Of a stretch of 64,000 nt of DNA, positions 45,451-53,427 are shown piece by piece (positions within the stretch are counted from its first letter, which is position 1; each line of letters starts with the position of its first letter). The DNA comes from Stutzerimonas stutzeri. GTDB lineage: Bacteria; Pseudomonadota; Gammaproteobacteria; Pseudomonadales; Pseudomonadaceae. The notes below the pieces were generated by a model. It saw only the letters and a list, made by a program, of their open reading frames with translations, was not told where the DNA came from and did no database searches. Position numbers and translations under genes: made by a program. The stretch covers positions 34,833 through 98,832 of the forward strand of contig NZ_JAMOII010000013.1 in the NCBI RefSeq assembly GCF_024448985.1, written 5' to 3'.

Positions 45451-46466
45451 CCGCAGGCCAGCACGAACGCATGCACGACGGGCTGCACGCAGCCTGGGAA
45501 GCGTTCATCGTCCTGCTGGTGTGCATCAATCTTGGGCTGATCCTGTTCGACAGCCTGTTCATCGTGCAGCCAATCAATCAGGCCCTCGCTGGATGGCTGC
45601 CCGAGCTGCATCAGCGCTACGACACGCTGATCCACCGCAATTTCCAGCTGATCGATCTCGGCTTCGTCGCGGTATTCATTCTCGACGTGCTGCTTGGCTG
45701 GACCGTTGCGTTGTTCGAGCGACGCTACGCACGCTGGTATTACTACCCTTTCGCTCACTGGTACGACGTACTCGGCTGCATTCCCCTGAGCGGTTTCCGC
45801 TGGCTTCGCGTATTGAGGGTCGGCAGTCTGCTGATCCGACTGCAACGGCTGGGCCTTATCGACATGCGCCGGTGGCCGGTCTATGGGCTGGTTCACCGCT
45901 ACTACTCGCTGCTGCTGGAAGAGCTGTCCGATCGCGTCATGGTTCGACTGTTCAGCCGCCTGCAGCAAGAGATCGGTGCCAGCGACGACCTTTCCCGTCG
46001 GCTGCTGCAGGAGGTGGTAAGACCGCGCAAAGAGCGACTGCTCGACGATCTATCGCGACGCCTGAACGCCATGCTGGAGAACGGCTATCGGGACAACCGC
46101 GGCGCCATCGAAGGCTATGTCGACGGGTTGATTCACCAGGCGCTGGCGAATAATCCGGAGGTCACCCGCCTGCGTCGCCTGCCGCTTGGCGACCGGGTCG
46201 TCGATACCCTGGACGATGCACTCACCGATATCGCGGCTCGGCTTCTCCAAGGGGCGGTGGACGGGCTGCAGGGCCCGCAATTCCAGCGTTTGGCTCGGAG
46301 CCTGGCTGACGAGTGCTTCGAGGCCTGGGTGTATCAGGACGAAAACACCGACCTCGCGCTGGAAGAATTGCTGGTCGATGTCATCGAAGTGCTCAAGCAG
46401 CAGGTGCTCGACCGGCGCTGGAGCCGCTTCGTCGGCCCCATCGAGCCGCCGACGCCGCCGGGTTAG
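45438..46466 (+). CDS. Voltage-sensor-like membrane protein, ion-transport family
   Basis: This 342-residue protein has four hydrophobic segments in its first 140 residues: about 21-42, 69-93, 104-119 and 118-140. The fourth has arginines at 121, 124, 127, 134 and 137, resembling the S4 voltage sensor of ion channels (FRWLRVLRVGSLLIRLQR). No pore-loop region with a selectivity filter follows. Instead there is a long hydrophilic, helix-rich C-terminus of about 200 residues. The start at 45438 overlaps the preceding gene by 13 bases; an ATG at 45471 is an alternative. The function is unknown. Its stop overlaps the convergent hydrolase gene end by four bases. Confidence 0.7.
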   Translation: MPELAAGQHERMHDGLHAAWEAFIVLLVCINLGLILFDSLFIVQPINQALAGWLPELHQRYDTLIHRNFQLIDLGFVAVFILDVLLGWTVALFERRYARWYYYPFAHWYDVLGCIPLSGFRWLRVLRVGSLLIRLQRLGLIDMRRWPVYGLVHRYYSLLLEELSDRVMVRLFSRLQQEIGASDDLSRRLLQEVVRPRKERLLDDLSRRLNAMLENGYRDNRGAIEGYVDGLIHQALANNPEVTRLRRLPLGDRVVDTLDDALTDIAARLLQGAVDGLQGPQFQRLARSLADECFEAWVYQDENTDLALEELLVDVIEVLKQQVLDRRWSRFVGPIEPPTPPG

Positions 46467-47236
46467 CCCAACCGCGCGGCAGCTGCGCCGTGCTGCTGGC
46501 CGACACGTCCACCGACCACCATCTCGGTTGCCCATTTGACGAGAATATCGGTGTAGGCCTGCTGGCAATTCTCATGGGTCAGACCATGATCGGCGCCAAG
46601 GATGATGCGGTGAGTCAGCGAATGGGTCTGATGGAATGCCGCCCGGTAACTCATGATCGTGCTGTGCGGGACCAGATGATCGTGCTCGGACTCGACGATC
46701 AATACATCGCCACGAAACTCGGCACAGGCCGCTAACGCCCGATTCTCCTCTGGAACGACCCGCCGACCACGCAGCTCATTGAGCAGATCGCGACTCAACT
46801 GGCGCTTGGGTATCGCCCAGTCATCATCCCTGTACAACGCCGGCACGCGCATCGCCAGCCATTTGACCGGACGCAAGGAAGTAAGCAGCGCAGCCAGATA
46901 ACCGCCGTAACTGGTGCCGACCACGGCGATTGCGGAAGGATCAATGTTCGGATGCTGTACCAGGAGATCGTAGGCCGCCAGCAGGTCACGCAGGTTCTGC
47001 TCGCGCGTGACGGTCTGCTGTTGCGCCAGCGTCTGGGCATGGCCCCGCAGGTCGAACGACAGACAGATGCAGCCTAAACCAGCAATACCGCGAGCGCGGG
47101 TCAGGTCGCGCTCTTGGCTACCGCCCCAACCATGCACGAAGAGCACACCCGGCAATTTCGTCGGGGGCGACAGAAAGGTGCCGGCAATGTGCTCGTCATC
47201 TACGAGGATATCCACGCTTTCACTATGGGTTGCCAT
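46463..47236 (-). CDS. Alpha/beta hydrolase
   Basis: This 257-residue protein is a serine hydrolase of the dienelactone-hydrolase/peptidase-like alpha/beta class. The oxyanion segment VLFVHGWGG, nucleophile elbow GTSYGG (serine in the middle), an acidic segment SEHDHLVP and a terminal histidine in ADHGLT supply the expected triad. The substrate is unknown. Its start overlaps the DUF3182 stop by 14 bases, so the two are coupled. Confidence 0.85.
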   Translation of the reverse strand: MATHSESVDILVDDEHIAGTFLSPPTKLPGVLFVHGWGGSQERDLTRARGIAGLGCICLSFDLRGHAQTLAQQQTVTREQNLRDLLAAYDLLVQHPNIDPSAIAVVGTSYGGYLAALLTSLRPVKWLAMRVPALYRDDDWAIPKRQLSRDLLNELRGRRVVPEENRALAACAEFRGDVLIVESEHDHLVPHSTIMSYRAAFHQTHSLTHRIILGADHGLTHENCQQAYTDILVKWATEMVVGGRVGQQHGAAAARLG

Positions 47237-48347
47237 GAGCCTCCACCACTGCGTATTTGGTTATGAAGCCGACCTCGGCGTCCTCGCCGCGAAACAGCAC
47301 CGTTGCGCCTTCGGGCACGGTTGATTCCCCGTAGACTTCAACCGATGACGCGCGCACCACCGGACCGCCCTCGCCCCGGATAAACGCCTCCAGTGCCGCA
47401 ACCTCGGCACTGCTCGCGCCGCCAATGCGCCAGGATTGCTCCAGCACGCCGGAACAGGCGCGCCCTCGGCCATCGATGCCTTGAGCGATATCGTAGTTGC
47501 GTCGAGAGGCGTAGAAATTGCGAAAGCAGGCCGAGGCGGCAGCGTCGTAGATTTGAGCCTGGGAGATGGCCAGACGGGTCTTTTCGGGCAGATTCAGGTT
47601 TAGCAGGGCATCGAAATCGCCTTCGACGACCAACAGATCCGAGCCGCCATAGACCGTTTCGCCCCCGTTGTCCTGGGTCAGCCGCTGGGTGCCATAGTAA
47701 CTCAGCACCCTGCCCGCGGCACGGGTTTGGCCGACGCTGAACGTCGTCACGTCATCCAGGTGCGTTTCGAGCACCAGCCCGTATTGGGTGAGTTCGGTTG
47801 CGTCCATGTTTTCCAAAGCATGATCGAGCTCCTGTTCGGTCGTCACCCGCTCCTGCCCTCGCCCACCCGTGGCACGCACCGGTTTGATGCGCAGCGCGCC
47901 TTCGTGAAGCAATCGCCGTCCGGCCTCTCGCGCATCGTGCAGGGAAAAAACGCTGTAGCCGGGCAGAACGCCGCCCGTGACGCGCCGGGTGAAACTTCGC
48001 GACCAGCCCAACGGCGAATCGGCATCCGGTCTCACCAGCGGATGGGTGATGGCCTTGGTTTCGATGAAGGCATGCGGTACGACACCGCCAAACAGATCCT
48101 GCTCGCTCTCGAGCCCCAGCTCACGCGCCTGCTCGGTGCCGATCACGGTGCCGGAGGGAACGAAATAAAGCTGGTGTGGATAGCTGACGCTGCGGTCGTA
48201 GTCGCCGAGAAAGACGAAGCCTTGCAACTCGGCCAGGCGTTTGGCGAGCTGCTCGTGCACGACCCGTTCGTGTTGGGGTTCGTTGGAGCGGTTGGCAAAG
48301 GTTACGACAGCGCCTCGGACGTCTTGCGGCGTATCCGCTTTTTTCAT
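47223..48347 (-). CDS. DUF3182 family protein
   Basis: This 374-residue protein belongs to the uncharacterised DUF3182 family. Its middle region has an ATP-grasp-like look (LRIKPVRATGGRGQERV, resembling a lysine-glycine-rich ATP-binding loop), but no enzyme activity is established. There is no signal peptide or membrane segment, so it is probably cytoplasmic. It is the first gene of a two-gene unit with the alpha/beta hydrolase. Its start lies more than 200 bases from the ahpF terminator. Confidence 0.75.
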   Translation of the reverse strand: MKKADTPQDVRGAVVTFANRSNEPQHERVVHEQLAKRLAELQGFVFLGDYDRSVSYPHQLYFVPSGTVIGTEQARELGLESEQDLFGGVVPHAFIETKAITHPLVRPDADSPLGWSRSFTRRVTGGVLPGYSVFSLHDAREAGRRLLHEGALRIKPVRATGGRGQERVTTEQELDHALENMDATELTQYGLVLETHLDDVTTFSVGQTRAAGRVLSYYGTQRLTQDNGGETVYGGSDLLVVEGDFDALLNLNLPEKTRLAISQAQIYDAAASACFRNFYASRRNYDIAQGIDGRGRACSGVLEQSWRIGGASSAEVAALEAFIRGEGGPVVRASSVEVYGESTVPEGATVLFRGEDAEVGFITKYAVVEAHGNP

Positions 48348-48515
48348 AGGTGGATTCGCTCCATGGACGATTGGTACATGTGCGACGAAGCGGCCGCTCA
48401 GACAGCCGCAACTTCGCTCGTTTCCACCCGACCGACGCGATCCGGTGTAATGAAATAGACCCCTTAACGCCGCTATCTATCCTCGTGCAGGCCTGCGTTG
48501 CGGTCCGCAGAAACG

Positions 48516-48552
48516 AAAAGGGGGAGCAGACCTGGATCTGCTCCCCCTTTTT
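48516..48552. terminator. Terminator after ahpF
   Basis: AAAAGGGGGAGCAGA and TCTGCTCCCCCTTTTT form a 15-base perfect stem with a six-base loop. The A and T ends make it work in both directions, but ahpF is the only gene ending nearby. Confidence 0.9.
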
Positions 48553-48565
48553 CGTGCCCTCAGGC

Positions 48566-50131
48566 TCAGTCTTCGACGGAGCTGCGGATCAGGTGGTCGA
48601 ACGCACTCAACGAGGCCTTGGCACCTTCGCCGACCGCGATGACGATCTGCTTGTACGGCACCGTGGTGACGTCGCCCGCGGCAAAGATGCCCGGCAGCGA
48701 GGTCTCGCCGCGCGCATCGACGATGATCTCGCCGCGCGAGGTCAGTTCGACGGTGCCCTTCAGCCAGTCGGAGTTGGGCAGCAGGCCGATCTGCACGAAG
48801 ATGCCTTCCAGCTCCAAGTTGTGGAACTCGCTGGAGTTGCGGTCCTTGTAGGTCAGGCCAGTGACTTTCTGGCCGTCGCCGATGACTTCGCTGGTCAGCG
48901 CGCTGGTGATCACGGTGACGTTGGCCAGGCTGTGCAGCTTTTTCTGCAGCACGGCATCGGCACGCAGCTGACTGTCGAACTCGAGCAGCGTGACGTGAGC
49001 AACGATGCCGGCCAGGTCGATGGCCGCTTCCACGCCGGAGTTGCCGCCACCGATCACCGCCACCCGCTTGCCCTTGAACAGCGGGCCGTCGCAGTGCGGG
49101 CAGTAGGCGACGCCACGGCCGCGGTATTGCTGCTCGCCCGGCACGTTCATTTCACGCCAGCGAGCACCGGTGGCGAGGATCAGTGTCTTTGCTTTGAGCG
49201 AGCCGCCGTTCTCCAGCTTGATTTCATGCAGACCGCCTTCGGTCGAGGCCGGAATCAGTGCCGCGGCACGCTGCAGGTTCATGATGTCGACGTCGTATTC
49301 ACGCACGTGGTTTTCCAGCGCGCGGGCCAGTTTCGGGCCTTCGGTCTCGGTGACCGAGATAAAGTTTTCGATGGCCATGGTGTCCAGCACCTGACCGCCG
49401 AAACGTTCGGCCGCCACACCGGTGCGGATGCCCTTGCGTGCGGCGTAGATGGCCGCTGCGGCACCGGCCGGGCCACCGCCGACGACGAGTACGTCGAAAG
49501 CGTCCTTGGCGCTGAGCTTTTCGGCATCACGCGCCGAGGCACCGGTGTCGAGTTTGGCGAGAATTTCCTCTTCGCCCATGCGGCCTTGGCCGAACAGCTC
49601 ACCGTTGAGGTAGATGCTCGGTACCGACATGATCTGCCGGGCTTCGACTTCGTCCTGGAACAGCGCGCCGTCGATGGCGACATGGCGGATGTTCGGGTTG
49701 AGCACGGCCATCAGGTTCAACGCCTGGACCACGTCCGGGCAGTTCTGGCAGGACAGCGAGAAGTAGGTTTCGAAGCTGTAGTCGCCTTCGATGTTCTTGA
49801 TCTGCTCGATGACTTCCGGTGCGGTCTTCGACGGATGGCCGCCGACCTGCAACAGGGCAAGCACCAGCGAGGTGAACTCATGGCCCATCGGGATGCCGGC
49901 GAAACGCAGGCTGATGTTTCCACCGATGCGGTTGAGTGCGAACGACGGGCCACGGGCATCATCACCATCGGTGCGCAGGGTGATCTGGTCGCTCAGGCTG
50001 GCAATGTCTTCCAGCAGGGCGAGCATTTCCTGGGATTTCTCGCCGTCACCGAGGGACGCGACGATCTCGAACGGCTGAGTGACCTTTTCCAGATAGGTTT
50101 TCAACTGGGTCTTGAGATTGGTGTCCAGCAT
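48566..50131 (-). CDS. ahpF: Alkyl hydroperoxide reductase subunit F
   Basis: AhpF reduces AhpC with NADH through FAD and two disulfide centres. The 521-residue protein has an N-terminal tandem thioredoxin-fold region with SCQNCPD and a C-terminal thioredoxin-reductase-like part with the FAD motif [12 protein letters not shown], the NADH motif [12 protein letters not shown] and the redox pair CPHC. It lies downstream of ahpC on the same strand, with the ahpC terminator in between, so it may have its own promoter or be made by read-through. Confidence 0.96.
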   Translation of the reverse strand: MLDTNLKTQLKTYLEKVTQPFEIVASLGDGEKSQEMLALLEDIASLSDQITLRTDGDDARGPSFALNRIGGNISLRFAGIPMGHEFTSLVLALLQVGGHPSKTAPEVIEQIKNIEGDYSFETYFSLSCQNCPDVVQALNLMAVLNPNIRHVAIDGALFQDEVEARQIMSVPSIYLNGELFGQGRMGEEEILAKLDTGASARDAEKLSAKDAFDVLVVGGGPAGAAAAIYAARKGIRTGVAAERFGGQVLDTMAIENFISVTETEGPKLARALENHVREYDVDIMNLQRAAALIPASTEGGLHEIKLENGGSLKAKTLILATGARWREMNVPGEQQYRGRGVAYCPHCDGPLFKGKRVAVIGGGNSGVEAAIDLAGIVAHVTLLEFDSQLRADAVLQKKLHSLANVTVITSALTSEVIGDGQKVTGLTYKDRNSSEFHNLELEGIFVQIGLLPNSDWLKGTVELTSRGEIIVDARGETSLPGIFAAGDVTTVPYKQIVIAVGEGAKASLSAFDHLIRSSVED

Positions 50132-50166
50132 GAGCGGCGGTACCCCGTAGTCCGTATTTGAAATGC

Positions 50167-50204
50167 AGAAAATAAAACGCCTGGATAAACCGCATCCAGG
50201 CGTT
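50167..50204 (-). terminator. Rho-independent terminator of ahpC
   Basis: ACGCCTGGAT/ATCCAGGCGT form a ten-base stem with a seven-base loop. The minus strand ends in a TTTTATTTT run. It lies between ahpC and ahpF. Confidence 0.85.
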
Positions 50205-50262
50205 GGGCTAGAGAGGCTGGGTTACAGCCCTATAGCATGCAAGGCAATCGAGCGAATGAACC

Positions 50263-50826
50263 TTAGATCTTGCCGACCAGGTCCAGCGACGGAGCCAGGG
50301 TCTTCTCGCCTTCTTTCCACTTGGCCGGGCAGACTTCGCCCGGATGCGCGGCGGTGTACTGAGCAGCTTTCAGCTTGCGCAGGGTTTCGGATACGTCGCG
50401 AGCGATTTCGTTGGAGTGGATTTCCACGGTCTTGATCACGCCTTCCGGGTTGATCAGGAAAGTGCCACGCAGAGCCAGACCTTCTTCAGCGATATGTACG
50501 CCAAAAGCGTTGGTCAGCTGATGCGTCGGGTCACCGATCAGCGGGAACTGAGCCTTGCCTACTGCCGGGGAAGTCTCGTGCCAGACTTTGTGCGAGAAGT
50601 GGGTATCGGTGGTGACGATGTACACCTCGGTACCAGCCTTCTGGAATTCAGCGTAGCTGTTGGCAGCGTCTTCGATCTCAGTCGGGCAGTTGAAGGTGAA
50701 AGCTGCCGGCATGAAGATCAGCACCGACCACTTGCCCTTCAGGGACTCTTCGGTGACTTCGATGAACTTGCCATTGTGGAAAGCGTTGACTTTGAACGGC
50801 TGAACTTGGGTGTTGATCAGAGACAT
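50263..50826 (-). CDS. ahpC: Alkyl hydroperoxide reductase subunit C (peroxiredoxin)
   Basis: AhpC is a typical two-cysteine peroxiredoxin that reduces hydrogen peroxide and organic peroxides and is recycled by AhpF. The 187-residue protein has the peroxidatic C47 in FTFNCPTE and the resolving C166 in PGEVCPAKW. An AGGAG site precedes the ATG. An OxyR-type motif lies about 90 bases upstream, so it is probably induced by peroxide. Confidence 0.97.
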   Translation of the reverse strand: MSLINTQVQPFKVNAFHNGKFIEVTEESLKGKWSVLIFMPAAFTFNCPTEIEDAANSYAEFQKAGTEVYIVTTDTHFSHKVWHETSPAVGKAQFPLIGDPTHQLTNAFGVHIAEEGLALRGTFLINPEGVIKTVEIHSNEIARDVSETLRKLKAAQYTAAHPGEVCPAKWKEGEKTLAPSLDLVGKI

Positions 50827-50917
50827 CTGCTAACTCCTTTTGGGATTCAGAAATTTAACGGGGCCTACGATAACGCAGCTGGCCGCATACGGTTAATTGA
50901 TTGAGAAAATAGCAGCG

Positions 50918-50932
50918 ATAGGTTTTACCTAT
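50918..50932. promoter_or_regulatory. OxyR-type binding motif before ahpC
   Basis: ATAGGTTTTACCTAT matches the OxyR element ATAG-n-t-nnn-a-n-CTAT exactly at the defined positions. A weaker second element may lie 22 bases closer to the gene (50896-50910), as in full-length OxyR sites. Confidence 0.65.
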
Positions 50933-51030
50933 CACAGCCGTCTCTCGTGCTGCTACGGCATCGGATACGACCACGGTATCGACCCGCAATTCGGACTAGG
51001 CCTGTCGAGGCGGCGTGATCGCACCAATCT

Positions 51031-51972
51031 TCAAATCGGCCAGAATGCTCGGATCGCTGCGACGCCTTGGGCGCCCGTTCGCAGGGCCTGCGCCAGATCG
51101 GCGGGACCGAGCCCGCCCAATAGGTAAGCGGGCTGGCTGAAGCCTACCAGCAATTCAGCGGCGCGTGACCATCCCAAAGGCTGTACCTCCGGATGAGTGG
51201 CGGTAGGTAGTACCGGTGAGAGCGTGACGAAGTCGACTCCCATCGCCATGGCCAATTCCAGTTCAGCGGCATCATGACACGAGGCCGCAAGCCACTGCCT
51301 GAGCGGGACCGGCCTGCCCTGCCCAGCATGATCACGCAGCTGTTCAGCCGTCAGATGCCAGCCGGCCGCGGGAAATTCGCCCGCCCATTCCAGCGGACCC
51401 TTCAGCATCAACTGCGCCCGCCCTGAACACATCACTATGATCTCGGCCGCCAACGCTCGGTAAGCGACGTGAGACAGGGATGGCGCTCGAAACTGGATTT
51501 GCCGGATGCCCGCATCCAGTGCCTGAGCAATGCCGTCCAGCAACTGTTGCGGGGACAAGCCGTCAGGCGTAATCAGGTAGTGATCGGGAAGACGCGCCGC
51601 CGTAATGATCGGCCGGTTCGCCGCAGGAAAACGGTAGTTCGGCAAGTCTGCAGGCTCCACCCAGGCCAGCGGCTGGCCCTCGGCGCCGTGCGGCTCACCC
51701 GAGAATGCGAGCACTTCCCATACATCCAGCAAAACCTGTTTGTCCGGATAATCATGGCGCACCTGTATCAGCGGACGAGCCTCGGTGACTACGATGTTCA
51801 GCTCTTCCTGCAGCTCTCGCATCAGCGCGGCCTCGACGGCTTCATCGGCCTCGACCTTACCGCCGGGAAACTCCCAAAGCCCGCCCTGGTGCTTGTCGAG
51901 CGGACGCTTGGCGATCAGAACGAGGCCGTCAGGGGAGCGGATCACCGCGGCGGCGACATGGGTTCGGTTCAT
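51031..51972 (-). CDS. Nudix hydrolase fused to a ThiE-like domain
   Basis: This 313-residue protein joins an N-terminal MutT-type Nudix domain (about 1-130) to a thiamine-phosphate-synthase-like (TenI/ThiE) barrel domain (about 140-313). The Nudix box is complete: G38-x5-E44-x7-R52-E53-x2-E56-E57. The first part (AAAVIRSPDGLVLIAKRPL) matches 8-oxo-dGTP-cleaving enzymes. The barrel keeps the general pattern (GVDFVTLSPVLPTATHP) but its activity is uncertain. The ATG at 51972 was chosen; the longer open frame reads through the AGCTGGA array. The fusion is common in gammaproteobacteria. Confidence 0.88.
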   Translation of the reverse strand: MNRTHVAAAVIRSPDGLVLIAKRPLDKHQGGLWEFPGGKVEADEAVEAALMRELQEELNIVVTEARPLIQVRHDYPDKQVLLDVWEVLAFSGEPHGAEGQPLAWVEPADLPNYRFPAANRPIITAARLPDHYLITPDGLSPQQLLDGIAQALDAGIRQIQFRAPSLSHVAYRALAAEIIVMCSGRAQLMLKGPLEWAGEFPAAGWHLTAEQLRDHAGQGRPVPLRQWLAASCHDAAELELAMAMGVDFVTLSPVLPTATHPEVQPLGWSRAAELLVGFSQPAYLLGGLGPADLAQALRTGAQGVAAIRAFWPI

Positions 51973-51984
51973 GGATGATCCATA

Positions 51985-52033
51985 AGCTGGAAGCTGGAAG
52001 CTGGAAGCTGGAAGCTGGAAGCTGGAAGCTGGA
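51985..52033. repeat. Heptamer tandem array (AGCTGGA), second copy
   Basis: Seven full copies of AGCTGGA lie 13-61 bases upstream of the Nudix start codon. About 40 bases further, 52072-52097, the complementary motif appears (CTTCAAGCTTCAAGCTTC, AAGCTGC). The pair can fold as a hairpin between argJ and the Nudix gene. The same unit and partner motif are at 35983. Confidence 0.85.
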
Positions 52034-52099
52034 AAGAAGTGTACGGACAGTCCGCACGGCCGCCACGCTCTTTCTTCAAGCTTCAAGCTTCAAGCTGCT

Positions 52100-53317
52100 T
52101 CACGTCCGATATTCGGCATTGATCCGCACGTACTCGTGCGACAGATCGGTGGTCCAAATGGTCTCGCTGCAGCTACCGCGGCCCAGTTCGATACGAATCT
52201 CGATCTCCTCTTCGGCCATCACCGCAGCGCCCTGCTCTTCCGTATAGCTCGGCGACCGGCCACCTTTGCTGGCGATACAGATCGCACCGAGATAAACATC
52301 GATCTTGCTGACATCCAGCTCCGGCACGCCGGCACGGCCAACCGCCGCGAGGATGCGACCCCAGTTCGGATCAGAGGCGAACAGTGCCGTCTTGATCAGC
52401 GGCGAATGAGCAACGGCATAGCCGACATCCAGGCACTCCTGATGGTTCTTGCCGCCGTTGACCGTCACCGTGACGAACTTAGTGGCGCCTTCACCGTCGC
52501 GCACGATGGATTGCGCAACGTCCATGCTCACCTCGAACACGGCCTGCTTGAGCTTGGCGAACAGCTCACCGCTGGCCTCGGTGATGTCCGGCAACGCCGC
52601 CTTTCCGGTTGATACCAACATGCAGCAGTCGTTGGTCGAGGTATCGCCATCGATGGTGATGCGGTTGAAGGATTTATTGGCCGCATCGCGCAACAGGTCC
52701 TGCAACACGGCCTGGCTGACCTTCGCATCGGTGGCGATGTAGCCGAGCATGGTGGCCATGTTCGGGCGGATCATGCCGGCGCCTTTGGAAATGCCGGTAA
52801 CGGTAACGGTAACGCCCTGGTGCTCGAACTGGCGGCTCGCCCCTTTGGGTAAGGTATCGGTGGTCATGATGCCTGTCGCCGCTTCGGCCCAGCGATTCTC
52901 GTCCAGGTCAGCCAGGGCGGCGGGCAATGCCGCCTCGATCTTCTCGACCGGAAGCGGCTCGCCGATCACACCGGTGGAGAATGGCAGAATGGCCGCTTCA
53001 TCGACGCCGGCCAACTTGGCAAGACTGGCGCAGCTACGAATCGCCGCCTGCATTCCCGGCTCACCAGTACCGGCGTTTGCATTCCCGGTATTGGTAAGCA
53101 GATAGCGGACCGTCCCTTGTGCACGTTGCTTGGCCAGGATTACCGGCGCGGCACAGAAAGCGTTGAGTGTGAATACGCCGGCAATGGTCGAGCCTTCCGC
53201 ACAGCGCATCACCACCACATCTTTACGCCCTGGTCGCTTGATACCAGCCGATGCAATGCCGAGCTCGAACCCTGGCACCGGGTGCAATGTAGGTAAAGGA
53301 CCAAGACCGACAGCCAT
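52100..53317 (-). CDS. argJ: Glutamate N-acetyltransferase / amino-acid acetyltransferase
   Basis: ArgJ transfers the acetyl group from N-acetylornithine to glutamate in the cyclic arginine pathway, and some also use acetyl-CoA. The 405-residue precursor cleaves itself before a conserved threonine, here in the [10 protein letters not shown] segment, giving alpha and beta subunits. The conserved start [20 protein letters not shown] and the end [12 protein letters not shown] are present. The ATG at 53317 follows GAGGAG; the open frame reaches 53359. Confidence 0.95.
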   Translation of the reverse strand: MAVGLGPLPTLHPVPGFELGIASAGIKRPGRKDVVVMRCAEGSTIAGVFTLNAFCAAPVILAKQRAQGTVRYLLTNTGNANAGTGEPGMQAAIRSCASLAKLAGVDEAAILPFSTGVIGEPLPVEKIEAALPAALADLDENRWAEAATGIMTTDTLPKGASRQFEHQGVTVTVTGISKGAGMIRPNMATMLGYIATDAKVSQAVLQDLLRDAANKSFNRITIDGDTSTNDCCMLVSTGKAALPDITEASGELFAKLKQAVFEVSMDVAQSIVRDGEGATKFVTVTVNGGKNHQECLDVGYAVAHSPLIKTALFASDPNWGRILAAVGRAGVPELDVSKIDVYLGAICIASKGGRSPSYTEEQGAAVMAEEEIEIRIELGRGSCSETIWTTDLSHEYVRINAEYRT

Positions 53318-53370
53318 TGATGCACTCCTCAGGACGAATGGACGGCCTTCGGCCATCACTAAAAAGGGAT

Positions 53371-53404
53371 AAAAACGCCGCGAGCGGCTAAGCCGGTCGC
53401 GGCG
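53371..53404 (-). terminator. Rho-independent terminator of secA
   Basis: On the minus strand CGCCGCGA pairs with TCGCGGCG around a 13-base loop and is followed by TTTTTA. It lies 24 bases past secA. Confidence 0.7.
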
Positions 53405-53427
53405 CGGGTCACAACGAGCGGCTCAGG

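Noticed and set aside
48350-50161. Plus-strand frame of 603 codons over ahpF
   Set aside because: It is antisense to ahpF and shows no family resemblance.
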